A stretch of 64,000 nucleotides of DNA from positions 1-64,000 of the forward strand of contig JBDKUO010000004.1 of assembly GCA_039679645.1 (NCBI GenBank), written 5' to 3'. Numbering within the stretch: position 1 is the stretch's first letter; each line of letters opens with the position of its first letter. This stretch comes from Armatimonadota bacterium (GTDB lineage: Bacteria; Armatimonadota; UBA5829). Under the pieces are notes generated by a model that was not told where the DNA came from, searched no databases, and was given only the letters and a program-made list of their open reading frames with translations. The position numbers were made by a program, and so were the translations under genes. This document shows, piece after piece, positions 1-8,098 of the stretch.

Positions 1-128
1 CGCATCGGTGTTTTGGTCAAGGCCGTGGATTGCCTTACATTCTGCGACTGATCGAGTCCGTGTGTGGCTGTAACTCAGCCAGTGCCCCGTTGAAATGTTT
101 GGGTTTATCCCGGAAAGAAGGCAAGCAC

Positions 129-422
129 TTGGCCAACAAATCACTTTACGTAGGCAACATGCCCTACAGCGCCAGCGAGGATGACATACGTGAGCTGTTC
201 GAGCCGTTTGGCCCGATAGGCGAGATCAGAGTCATCGGTGACAAGGGATTCGGGTTTGTCGACATTCCCGAAGAGAACGTTGCGGCGGCGATTGAAGCAG
301 TCAATGGCAAGGAACTTGGCGGACGTACTTTGACCGTCAACGAAGCTCGCCCTCGAACCGAGCGCAGTGGCGGACGCGGCGGCGGTCGAGGAGGATTTGG
401 AGGCGGCGGACGCCGCTGGTAG
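129..422 (+). CDS. RRM-domain RNA-binding protein, glycine-rich tail
   Basis: A 97-residue single RNA recognition motif protein of the bacterial cold-inducible Rbp type. RNP2 (LYVGNM) and RNP1 (KGFGFVDI) are both present in the right order, followed by a Gly/Arg-rich tail rich in RGG. Such proteins bind single-stranded RNA and often act as RNA chaperones; that role is family knowledge, not shown here. I place the start at a TTG (129) because a purine-rich ribosome site (112-121) sits 7 nt upstream and the fold begins at once. An in-frame ATG at 30 would add 33 residues with no resemblance to the family. The gene is monocistronic, with a terminator just downstream. Confidence 0.9.
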   Translation: MANKSLYVGNMPYSASEDDIRELFEPFGPIGEIRVIGDKGFGFVDIPEENVAAAIEAVNGKELGGRTLTVNEARPRTERSGGRGGGRGGFGGGGRRW

Positions 423-448
423 ATCAGAATAAAAATAGAATATGAATT

Positions 449-482
449 AAAAGCGCCCGCATTTTATTGCCGGGCGCTTTTT
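449..482. terminator. Bidirectional intrinsic terminator
   Basis: A perfect stem (GCGCCCG pairing with CGGGCGC, extended by flanking A/T pairs) encloses an 11-nt loop, with an A-run on the left and a T-run on the right. It sits between two convergent genes and would work as a rho-independent terminator on both strands. Confidence 0.85.
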
Positions 483-485
483 GAT

Positions 486-1136
486 TTAATCTTCATTGGG
501 CATGTGTTGATTGAGCCCATTGAGAGCACGCTCGAGATCGAGCAGAACACTATGCAGGCGCTGTAACTTCTCACTGATATCCTTAAATCCGGTGTGTGCA
601 TCAGTTTCATGACGAGAAACCAGTCCGGCTCTCTCGACCAGCCCTTTCACCACGGATACCTGATATCGATCATACGGGTTTTCGTATACTACATCAAAGA
701 AGCCGCTCACTTTGAATGGAAGCGGATATCCGTCGATTCCGCATAGCTCAATGAAACCATAGCCGTCTCCGCCTTCAGGCGCTGGTGGGATCGCTCTGAA
801 GGGTATTTCATAATCCGTTACCGGCACTTCGACTTCCTCTATCACAGTTTCAAGCGTTTTGGCCTGAAGGAAATAGTCCTTTATTTGATCCACTTCTTCG
901 CGTGTAAAGAGTTGATCAACGTATGCCCGCAGGCGCTGCGCATATTCAGGATTGCGTTCGGACGGTTCGTCGGAAGCGTGCATATCGTACCAGCCAGGGA
1001 TGGCTTTATTGTAAGGAAAAGCCGGGGATTCGCGCTGGTCATGAAACCAGTGTACGCAGACTTCCGTCTTCACCTCTCCAAATGGCGTGAATGCAGTCAT
1101 CTGCCCCGTGGTCTTTATCCTATACAACTTTTCCAC
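486..1136 (-). CDS. Hypothetical protein, 216 aa
   Basis: I do not recognise this protein. It has no signal peptide or membrane segment and looks soluble and cytoplasmic. The N-terminal third is rich in aromatic residues and resembles a small beta domain; residues 70-100 are acidic and helical; the last 45 residues form an amphipathic, Leu-rich helix (KLQRLHSVLLDLERALNGL) that could be a coiled coil for oligomerisation. It has its own unit, convergent with the RRM gene. A shorter open frame on the opposite strand is treated as a shadow. Confidence 0.65.
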   Translation of the reverse strand: MEKLYRIKTTGQMTAFTPFGEVKTEVCVHWFHDQRESPAFPYNKAIPGWYDMHASDEPSERNPEYAQRLRAYVDQLFTREEVDQIKDYFLQAKTLETVIEEVEVPVTDYEIPFRAIPPAPEGGDGYGFIELCGIDGYPLPFKVSGFFDVVYENPYDRYQVSVVKGLVERAGLVSRHETDAHTGFKDISEKLQRLHSVLLDLERALNGLNQHMPNED

Positions 1137-1315
1137 TGTGTCTGCTCCCTCAACAGTATTCTTGATACACCTCTATACCCACAATTACTTATTCCGAGGT
1201 GCCCGCAAAGAAAGTGCTGGTAAAATTACGGGGCTTTGAGTTAATATAGGCAGCATGCTTGAAAAAGGCTATACTATACCAGATCACATATCGTACCGAG
1301 CAAGAGGAGATTAAA

Positions 1316-2899
1316 GTGAAAACATATCACCTGCTGTCGTTGGAAAATGTTGCCGCCGATGAGTGGCCGATAGCGGTCAGCTTGCAGGGTCTTGTAAATC
1401 GCGAGAGCCACAATATCTATCTGCTCCCCAGCTCAAAAGGCATGGAGAAGCACTGGGTTGAATGGTACAAGCAGTATGGCTACGAGCCTGTCGAAACAAA
1501 TCTGGACGAGCTGCTGGGCAAATACGTTGATCTGCTGAAAGGCTATATTGTGTTTGATCCATCAGTACCGGACACTATTAACGTGGCGGCCTCACTGGCT
1601 GGAGTAATGGACGCACTGATATGTCCTCCTTCTGTAGCGGATCGAATAAACTCACTTGGCTTAAAATGTCTGCTGGATATGCGCGGGCGTTTTGAGGGAC
1701 GAGTCGAGCCGTATCACTGGCTTGTTAATGAACACCTGAAGGATTTTGATCTGCGTGTAATGGCAAATTACGATCAGAAGGAGACCGCTGCCGTCCAGCC
1801 GGACATGGACTATCTTATCGCTCACCGTGGATTCTGCATGGGCTTGAGCATAAATGCCGCTGACTTCCCCGAAGAGGCGGCAGTCTGGGAGCAGGTCCAG
1901 ACGGCTGCGCCTAGTCACGCTATGATGCTCGGCTGGCACACTCCTCGTGACAGCGAAGCGACGCATGTATACTTCGCAAGCCGGCACAGCGTTTGGGTCT
2001 ACTGCGGCTACGCAAGAAACACTTCATTCCACCAGCACATCAAGGCGTCCGCTGAATATTCTCAGGACCACTGTCATTCAGCCGAGTGTGATCCCAACGG
2101 CAAATACGCTGCGATCACGCTCTCAGACGGAGACTCATGGCACTCGATGTGCGATGTCCAGAAGAAATTCTGGCTGCATCCACGCAGAGGCGAGGTTCCT
2201 CTTGGCTGGGAAGTAGCACCGATATTCGAAAAGGTCGGCCCGGCTGTGCTCGAGTATTATTTTAAGACCAAGTCAGATAATGACTATATAGTCAGTGGAC
2301 CTTCAGGAATCGCATATAACTACCCGAGCGGGTTTGCCGATCTGCCTGGGTATCTGAAAATCAGTGCTGACGCTATGAAGAAAACTTCTCTCAAGTCAAT
2401 CTGGGCAATCAACAGGATCGTGCGGCATCTTCCCGGCAGGAAGATTGAGCATAAGCTCAAAAACGAGACGGTCGTCTACACCCGCGAGCAGATGGAGGAG
2501 TTCGGCGGTCCCAAGGACCAGAAAGGCGCCGACTTTGTGGATGACGAGGTTATCGCAAAGTATATGGAAGCTATGCCGGATGCTCTTGGTTTCTTCCAGG
2601 GTTGGGAGAGAATACCGGGTGAAGAGCCGCACTGGTGCGACGGCAGGCTTTGGAGCCCGGGCAGCGCTCTGGTCCGCAAGGACGTTGACGGTGCCATCCG
2701 TGAGTTTGAGGAATCGGCTGCCAGGCAATCGGGACCAGTGTTTGTATGTGCTCATGTAAACTGCTATGACGCCGATATGGATGCGATTATTGAGACTGTC
2801 CGGCGTCTTGAAGACAAAGGGTTCACTGTGGTTCGACCGGATGTGTATCTGCGGCTTGCGCAGGATGCTTATGCCAGAGGGCTGGTTGGAAAGCACTAA
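1316..2899 (+). CDS. GxGYxYP-domain putative glycoside hydrolase
   Basis: A protein of about 527 residues containing the GxGYxYP signature (GPSGIAYNYPSGF, near residues 328-340) that names a two-domain family proposed, on fold grounds, to be glycoside hydrolases. The N-terminal part (NVAADEWPIAVSLQGLVNRE) fits the family's N-terminal domain. No signal peptide is visible, so it may act on imported or intracellular glycans. A GTG start at 1316 is preferred: AGAGGA lies 7 nt upstream, while the in-frame TTG at 1259 has no ribosome site. The substrate is unknown. An R-M cassette follows directly. Confidence 0.8.
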   Translation: MKTYHLLSLENVAADEWPIAVSLQGLVNRESHNIYLLPSSKGMEKHWVEWYKQYGYEPVETNLDELLGKYVDLLKGYIVFDPSVPDTINVAASLAGVMDALICPPSVADRINSLGLKCLLDMRGRFEGRVEPYHWLVNEHLKDFDLRVMANYDQKETAAVQPDMDYLIAHRGFCMGLSINAADFPEEAAVWEQVQTAAPSHAMMLGWHTPRDSEATHVYFASRHSVWVYCGYARNTSFHQHIKASAEYSQDHCHSAECDPNGKYAAITLSDGDSWHSMCDVQKKFWLHPRRGEVPLGWEVAPIFEKVGPAVLEYYFKTKSDNDYIVSGPSGIAYNYPSGFADLPGYLKISADAMKKTSLKSIWAINRIVRHLPGRKIEHKLKNETVVYTREQMEEFGGPKDQKGADFVDDEVIAKYMEAMPDALGFFQGWERIPGEEPHWCDGRLWSPGSALVRKDVDGAIREFEESAARQSGPVFVCAHVNCYDADMDAIIETVRRLEDKGFTVVRPDVYLRLAQDAYARGLVGKH

Positions 2900-3021
2900 A
2901 ATTACAAGTCAGTCGGAGTATGTTGCTCCGGCTGTTATGCTCTTTTATTCACGTCATTGGGATGTTATCGCATTTATCCGGCATTATTGTGCCGAGCAAA
3001 TGCTTTGTTCCGAATCATACA

Positions 3022-3050
3022 TTGAGGAACCCTCATATTTGTCGTATAAT
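3022..3050 (+). promoter_or_regulatory. Sigma-70-type promoter of the R-M cluster
   Basis: TTGAGG and TATAAT are separated by exactly 17 nt. The predicted transcript start is about 35 nt before the methyltransferase ATG at 3091, which also argues against any start further upstream. Confidence 0.6.
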
Positions 3051-3090
3051 GCATCGGAAACCACGTTTTAAGCGGAGTTCTACAACTTCA

Positions 3091-4185
3091 ATGGACAGAG
3101 TAATCAAAATTATCGATACTTTCGCCGGTGCAGGCGGCATGACGCTTGGATTCACCCATTCGTCGGTCGGGCGGTTCCAACCTGTCTGGGCAAATGACTT
3201 CAATGATTATGCTGTAGAGACTTACAACACCAATTTTGGCAATCACTGCATTGCTGGAGATATTGTTGACATTCTTAACGACCCGACCGTCATAATTCCC
3301 CAAGCTGATGTGGTTATAGGCGGTCCTCCATGTCAAGGATTCAGCTTACTCAATAGGGATAGGAACGGAGATGCGCGAAGGCTGCTTTGGCGTCAATATC
3401 TGGAGGTGGTTAGCCGTTCTAACGCATCAATTTTTGTAATGGAAAACGTGCCTCAATTGCTTGGGTCTTTTGAGCATGGGGAAATCATCGGTGCCGTAGA
3501 ACAATTGGGATTTAAGCTCCATTGGGGCAAATTGTGTGCAGCAGATTATGGTGTGGCGCAAATCAGACAGAGAGCAATCATCATAGGCTGCAAGTTTGCT
3601 GATCCAAAAGATTACTTTCCGCCACTCAGAACACACTACAATCCTCGCAATGGCTCCATTGACCCAAAGATGTATGTTGTAAATCCGAAACCATGGAAAA
3701 CTGTGAGAGAAGCTATCGGCGATTTACCGTCTCCACAAGGCACGAATATTAGAGATGAACCGCCACCGCTAAACTTGCATTTTGGCCGTACACCTACGGC
3801 TACAAGCATTGCAAGATATAAAGCTATTCCCGAAGAAGGGATGAACCGCTTTGATCTGCAGAAGAATGCGCCTGAGCTTACCCCTAAGTGTTGGATTCGG
3901 AAGAAATCGGGGGGTACGGATTTGTTCGGTCGGTTGTGGTGGGATAGACAAGCCTTTACTATACGAACCGAGTTTTATAAGCCGGAAAAGGGCAGATACC
4001 TACATCCCGAACAACACCGGCCGATAACTCATCGTGAGGCTGCACGATTTCAGTCATTTCCGGATGATTTCATCTTCTGTGGCTCAAAGATCGAGATTGC
4101 AAGGCAGATAGGCAATGCCGTACCTCCAAAACTGGCGAATGCAATTGCTGAAATGATATACAGTATGTTTGCAGATGCGCGGTAA
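3091..4185 (+). CDS. DNA (cytosine-5)-methyltransferase
   Basis: A 364-residue C5 methyltransferase with the ordered motifs of the family: motif I (DTFAGAGGMTLGF, residues 9-21, SAM binding), motif IV (GGPPCQGFS with the catalytic Cys near residue 81), motif VI (ENV near 117), motif VIII (QIRQR) and motif X (RQIGNAVPPKLANAI near the C-terminus). The variable stretch between VIII and X is the target-recognition region, and the target is not predictable by eye. It methylates cytosine to protect host DNA from the nuclease encoded two genes downstream. ATG 3091 starts just before motif I and follows a good promoter; a longer frame from 2920 lacks family similarity. Confidence 0.93.
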   Translation: MDRVIKIIDTFAGAGGMTLGFTHSSVGRFQPVWANDFNDYAVETYNTNFGNHCIAGDIVDILNDPTVIIPQADVVIGGPPCQGFSLLNRDRNGDARRLLWRQYLEVVSRSNASIFVMENVPQLLGSFEHGEIIGAVEQLGFKLHWGKLCAADYGVAQIRQRAIIIGCKFADPKDYFPPLRTHYNPRNGSIDPKMYVVNPKPWKTVREAIGDLPSPQGTNIRDEPPPLNLHFGRTPTATSIARYKAIPEEGMNRFDLQKNAPELTPKCWIRKKSGGTDLFGRLWWDRQAFTIRTEFYKPEKGRYLHPEQHRPITHREAARFQSFPDDFIFCGSKIEIARQIGNAVPPKLANAIAEMIYSMFADAR

Positions 4186-4193
4186 CAGATGCT

Positions 4194-4607
4194 ATGTCCG
4201 ATAGATTTACACCGGAAAAGCGCAGTTGGATCATGGGGCGCGTCAAAAGCTGCAACACCAAACCGGAAATGCTTGTGCGGTCAATGATACACAGTATGGG
4301 TTTCCGCTTTCGATTGCATAAGAAGGAGTTACCGGGCAACCCTGATATAGTTCTACCTAAGCATAAGAAGATTGTTTTTGTTCACGGTTGTTTTTGGCAT
4401 GGGCACGAAGGATGCCCGCGTTCAAAGCGGCCTGCTACTAACATTAAGTTCTGGAATAAGAAGTTAGATCAGAATATGGAGCGGGACAAGCGATTTCAAC
4501 GCTTGTTGAAAGAAGCTGGGTGGGACGTGCTGGTTGTCTGGCAATGCGAAACGAACAAACCGGATGAACTGCTCAGAAAACTGGAAAGGTTCCTATATGA
4601 ACGATAG
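4194..4607 (+). CDS. vsr: Very short patch repair endonuclease Vsr
   Basis: A 137-residue Vsr endonuclease of normal family length. It nicks beside T:G mismatches that arise when methylated cytosine deaminates, starting short-patch repair. The N-terminal SRNMxRVK-like block (KRSWIMGRVKSCNTKPE) and the core GNPDIVLPKHKKIVFVHGCF with the following WHGHEGC, which supplies the catalytic Asp and the zinc-site Cys/His residues, are all visible. It starts 8 nt after the methyltransferase and overlaps the HNH gene by 11 nt. A Vsr next to a C5 methyltransferase is the expected pairing and indicates that the methylated base sits where deamination is a hazard. Confidence 0.94.
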   Translation: MSDRFTPEKRSWIMGRVKSCNTKPEMLVRSMIHSMGFRFRLHKKELPGNPDIVLPKHKKIVFVHGCFWHGHEGCPRSKRPATNIKFWNKKLDQNMERDKRFQRLLKEAGWDVLVVWQCETNKPDELLRKLERFLYER

Positions 4608-5532
4608 CGGTAAACATACTGTAACGGATTCAGAGGCAATCCGCCGCAAGGTTGCGGAGTTGATTGCATCCTTTGAATCCGATCTCAAGGGGGATGACCT
4701 CCGTACGAAAGTCCTAGCCCTTGTTCCGGTATTCGGCAAGCTCAGAGATTTGGGGAAATCGCTTCTACCCACCGATATTACATCCGCCAGAAACCGCATT
4801 ATCTATTATTTCTGCAAGTATCCAAACGTAGTCATAAGCGGTAATGAGCTGTTGGTTGTTTCCGGTATTCAAGACTACCCGCGTAGGATACGCGAACTTC
4901 GTGTGCAGTTCGGATGGTCCATTGCAAGCGGAATTACAATGAAAGAGATGCTGGAAGCCGAAGACAGCGAAATCCCCGACGAATACAGGAACATGAAACC
5001 GGATGAATATGTCTTATTGAGCGCTGAGCAGGACAGAGATGCAGCTCATCGCTGGAATATTGCCAACTCCATTCGCAGGCAGAAGAAATCCGTACAAAGC
5101 AAGATTTTGGAGTTCTTGAGAGCAAATGTCGAGCGTGGTGTCACAGGCGAAGAGCTGAGATATGTAGCAAACAATAAGACGGAGTGGGCTCGACGAGTTC
5201 GTGAACTTCGCACAGAACAGGGTTGGCCGGTAGCAACAAAATCTACCGGGCGACCGGATTTATCGGTCGGTATATATGTACTACAGGCTGACAGACAAGG
5301 CTATGAGCATGACCGACACATTCCTGACGAAGTCCGAAGAGCGGTATTGAGGCGTGACAAATACACGTGCCAAGTATGCTGTTGGACACATGACCTGTGG
5401 AATCCCTCAGACCCACGGCATTTGGAATTACACCACCTTAAACACCACGTCAAGGGTGGAGACAACTCAGAGGGGAATCTTCAAACGATGTGCAACATTT
5501 GTCATGATGTAAAACACCGCAAAGAAAGCTGA
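4597..5532 (+). CDS. HNH restriction endonuclease with duplicated N-terminal domain
   Basis: A 311-residue protein, very likely the restriction nuclease of the cassette. The C-terminal 65 residues form an HNH domain: a CQVC zinc knuckle, LELHHLKHHVKGGDNS with the catalytic His pair, then an Asn-rich stretch and CNICH. The preceding part holds two copies of one domain (about residues 60-120 and 165-225), each ending in a similar RRIRELRVQFGW or RRVRELRTEQGW segment. These probably read DNA as a pair, which would suit a two-part or palindromic site. The ATG at 4597 overlaps vsr and has GGAAAGG 7 nt upstream. Specificity is unknown. Confidence 0.85.
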   Translation: MNDSGKHTVTDSEAIRRKVAELIASFESDLKGDDLRTKVLALVPVFGKLRDLGKSLLPTDITSARNRIIYYFCKYPNVVISGNELLVVSGIQDYPRRIRELRVQFGWSIASGITMKEMLEAEDSEIPDEYRNMKPDEYVLLSAEQDRDAAHRWNIANSIRRQKKSVQSKILEFLRANVERGVTGEELRYVANNKTEWARRVRELRTEQGWPVATKSTGRPDLSVGIYVLQADRQGYEHDRHIPDEVRRAVLRRDKYTCQVCCWTHDLWNPSDPRHLELHHLKHHVKGGDNSEGNLQTMCNICHDVKHRKES

Positions 5533-5542
5533 TATAGTCTTT

Positions 5543-6442
5543 ATGAACGCACAAACACTCGATTGGCTGCTCGGTGAAGACAATCCGGGAGTCCGCGTGC
5601 GCACATTGATCGGTTTATGCGGTCTGCCGAACGATGATTCGCAAGTAATCACGGCACGCAGCCTGGTAACGCGAACGCTCGATGTGGCAAGTGATCTTTC
5701 ATGGATAGAGAATGACAGCGTAAAGATAGTTCAAAATGTGGTTGCGCTCGCTGAATCGGGACTGACGCGTAATGACGTATTTATAGACCCATTGATGAGC
5801 CGCTGGTTGGACGGCGGGTTCGACGCCAACTGCTTCGACTATCTTATAATGCGGCTTTTCTTAATGCTGGGATATGGCGATGATGATCGAATTAAGAGCC
5901 GACTAGCCCAAATGGCCGAGTCGCAGTTGCCTGATGGTGGATGGATATGCCTGCATCGTCTCAACAAAATGAAGAGAGTGCCTAAGAGCTGCATAAAGGC
6001 GAATATGCATGCTCTTCTTCTGCTGGCGGAGATGAAACAACGTGGTGTTGCGTTTGCAGGGACCGATGAGCTGATACAGTATTTTCTCAGGCGCCGCCTT
6101 TTCTATAGAATGGACTCACCCACACGTCTTGTGATAGAGCACAGTCCAGGTCTGCGCATGATCGATGCATTTTTCCCACTGGAAGGGATGCGCGTCGGGC
6201 TCCCGATGCTGCTTTATGCGTTGAGCGTGCTTGGGGCAGGGCGAGCGCCGGAACTGCAGGAAGCATGGAATATGCTGGAGGCAAAGCGTGATGAGATGGG
6301 TCGTGTGAAGCATGAGGGGAATGTTATTACATCCTCACTGCCGAAAGAGCGGGTAGGTCGGCCCGGCAAATGGGTGACTCTGTACGCTTGTTTAGCCCAG
6401 AAAGCTCTTAATCTGGAGGGAAGCCATGCGCAAATGGTATAA
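5543..6442 (+). CDS. Alpha/alpha-toroid (prenyltransferase/squalene-cyclase-like) protein
   Basis: A 299-residue all-helical protein. It contains one QxxDGGW-type motif (QLPDGGWICLH, about residues 130-140), the repeat signature of prenyltransferase and squalene-cyclase toroids, and a helical-pair pattern throughout. It lacks the acidic DxDD motif of a cyclase, so I would not assign an enzymatic activity; many such proteins are uncharacterised. It starts 11 nt after the HNH gene but need not belong to the R-M system. The next gene overlaps its 3' end by 17 nt, so the two are probably cotranslated. Confidence 0.6.
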   Translation: MNAQTLDWLLGEDNPGVRVRTLIGLCGLPNDDSQVITARSLVTRTLDVASDLSWIENDSVKIVQNVVALAESGLTRNDVFIDPLMSRWLDGGFDANCFDYLIMRLFLMLGYGDDDRIKSRLAQMAESQLPDGGWICLHRLNKMKRVPKSCIKANMHALLLLAEMKQRGVAFAGTDELIQYFLRRRLFYRMDSPTRLVIEHSPGLRMIDAFFPLEGMRVGLPMLLYALSVLGAGRAPELQEAWNMLEAKRDEMGRVKHEGNVITSSLPKERVGRPGKWVTLYACLAQKALNLEGSHAQMV

Positions 6443-6731
6443 AGAAGACTGGAAGTTCACGATCACAGTGCTCAAAGTCGGCGATGACAACCGAGCAGAG
6501 AGATGCAGGCTGGGCTTCGAGCCGGGAGATGCGTTCACATCTACTTACGAGTGTCCTGCGCATTTTTGCCCCAAGAGCATGATGATCGCATACCCATTGA
6601 TGACAGCAGTAAGAAGCGGCGGCGACCTGCGAGAACTTGGCGGCAAAACCGCTGACAGTATTGACTTCCCATGTCCTGATGGAGTCGTTCATTTTAGGCT
6701 GGACACTGAGAAGATACAAACAGGCATATAA
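6426..6731 (+). CDS. TIGR04076-like small protein
   Basis: A 101-residue protein with the layout of the TIGR04076 family of unknown function: an N-terminal beta strand (FTITVLKV), a central Cys-containing segment (YECPAHFCPKSMMIAYPLM) and a Gly-rich turn leading to a C-terminal strand with CPDGVVHFRL. The Cys pairs may bind metal. It overlaps the upstream toroid gene, which suggests coexpression. The function is unknown. Confidence 0.6.
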   Translation: MRKWYKEDWKFTITVLKVGDDNRAERCRLGFEPGDAFTSTYECPAHFCPKSMMIAYPLMTAVRSGGDLRELGGKTADSIDFPCPDGVVHFRLDTEKIQTGI

Positions 6732-6889
6732 CTCTCAAATGTGAAGCTGTTCAGTTTAGCGGGAATAAATATAGCTCGGCGGAAGCCTCGCCCTCCCGGC
6801 ACGCTCGTCATTAGGAGGAAGAAACTCCTGCTGAGCCCAAAAAGAGTGAAAACTCCAGAGAACTGAATCCCTTCAGACAATCTTGGACG

Positions 6890-6918
6890 TTGGCACAAAG
6901 GCTAATAAGTAATATAAT
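6890..6918 (+). promoter_or_regulatory. Sigma-70-type promoter of prfB
   Basis: TTGGCA, a 17-nt spacer and a perfect TATAAT. The predicted start lies near 6925, giving a leader of roughly 55 nt that contains the hairpin at 6933-6956. Confidence 0.7.
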
Positions 6919-6932
6919 GATATATAGAGCAT

Positions 6933-6956
6933 GGGCGGGATGAGATCGTCCCGCCC
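6933..6956 (+). other. Perfect hairpin in the prfB leader
   Basis: GGGCGGGA, an 8-nt loop, then TCCCGCCC: an 8-bp perfect GC-rich stem between the prfB promoter and its ribosome site, with no T-run after it. It ends 22 nt before the start codon. It may affect translation or mRNA stability; no known leader family is recognised. Confidence 0.5.
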
Positions 6957-6978
6957 ACTGAATACTGGAGAATAGATA

Positions 6979-8071
6979 TTGAACGTTGAAATAGAAAAAG
7001 CCGCTGCGCTGCAGCGAGACCTCGAAGAGCTGGGAGGTCATCTTTGACGTCCCTAGAGTTCAGGAAGAAATAGATCGTCTGGAAGAGCTCTCCGGACGTC
7101 CCGGTTTTTGGGACGACGCCTCGGAGGCACAAAAGACACTCAAAAAGCTCAGTGACCTTAAAGGAAAGATCGATCCCCTGCTGGAACTGCAATCACGCTT
7201 AAGCGACCTTATAGAGCTGGCACAAATGGTTGATGACGACACCAGTCCCGAAGCGGATGAACTCCGGCATGAGCTGGTTTCAATCGAGAAGGCTCATGAG
7301 CAGCTCGAACTTCAGACTCTTTTATCCGGCGAGCACGACTCGGCCAATGCCATAATGGAGATCAATGCCGGAGCGGGCGGCACTGAGGCTTGCGACTGGG
7401 CGAATATGCTGCTGCGCATGTATTTGCGATGGGCAGAGCGCGGCGGCTATAAGACCGAAATCCTCAATACTGTCGAAGGCGATGTGGCTGGGGTCAAGAA
7501 CGTCACGGTCCTCTTTGAGGGCCGCAATGCCTATGGCTATCTCAAGAACGAGCGCGGCGTGCATCGTCTGGTAAGAATTTCCCCATTTGATGCGAACAAG
7601 CGCAGGCATACGTCATTTGCGGCTGTCGATGTCATTCCTCAGATCGAAGAAGATACCGAGGTCAATATCAATCCTGACGAAATCAGGGTCGACACATATC
7701 GATCCAGCGGCGCAGGCGGCCAGCATGTCAATAAGACTGATTCGGCTATCCGTATCACACATATTCCAACCGGCATCGTAGTCACATGTCAGAACGAGCG
7801 CTCTCAACATAAGAACAAAGATTCGGCAATGAAGGTTCTTGCGGCCAAGCTTGGGCAGTTGCAAAACGAAGAGAACGAGCAGCGCATAGCCGAACTGCGG
7901 GGCGACCTCCGTGCCATAGAATGGGGCAACCAGATGCGCTCATACGTCTTCCAGCCGTATACGATGGTCAAGGACCACAGGAATAATCACGAGACGGGCG
8001 ACGTAATGCGAGTCATGGACGGAGATATCGACGACTTTATTCAGGCCGCGTTGAAGAGCACGAAGGCTTAA
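6979..8071 (+). CDS. prfB: Peptide chain release factor 2 (programmed +1 frameshift)
   Basis: Release factor 2 reads UAA and UGA and triggers peptide release. The protein is built from two frames. A TTG start at 6979 (GGAG 8 nt upstream) reads 22 codons to an in-frame TGA at 7045-7047; a +1 shift then continues from GAC at 7046 to the stop at 8071, giving about 363 residues, the normal family length. The recognition tripeptide SPF (in RISPFDANKRRH) and the catalytic GGQ (SSGAGGQHVNKTDSAIR) are intact. When RF2 is scarce the TGA is read slowly and frameshifting rises, so the gene regulates itself. Confidence 0.95.
7032..7048 (+). promoter_or_regulatory. prfB programmed frameshift site
   Basis: An internal Shine-Dalgarno-like GGGAGGT lies 3 nt before CTT TGA C, the canonical slippery codon, stop and context of bacterial prfB frameshifting. 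Here the SD-like element differs slightly from the common AGGGGGT. Confidence 0.93.
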
Positions 8072-8098
8072 TGCGGCTGCACTTAAAGGAATGCAAAT

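Noticed and set aside
2920-3090. N-terminal extension of the DNA methyltransferase
   Set aside because: The extension contains the promoter TTGAGG-N17-TATAAT and has no similarity to the family.
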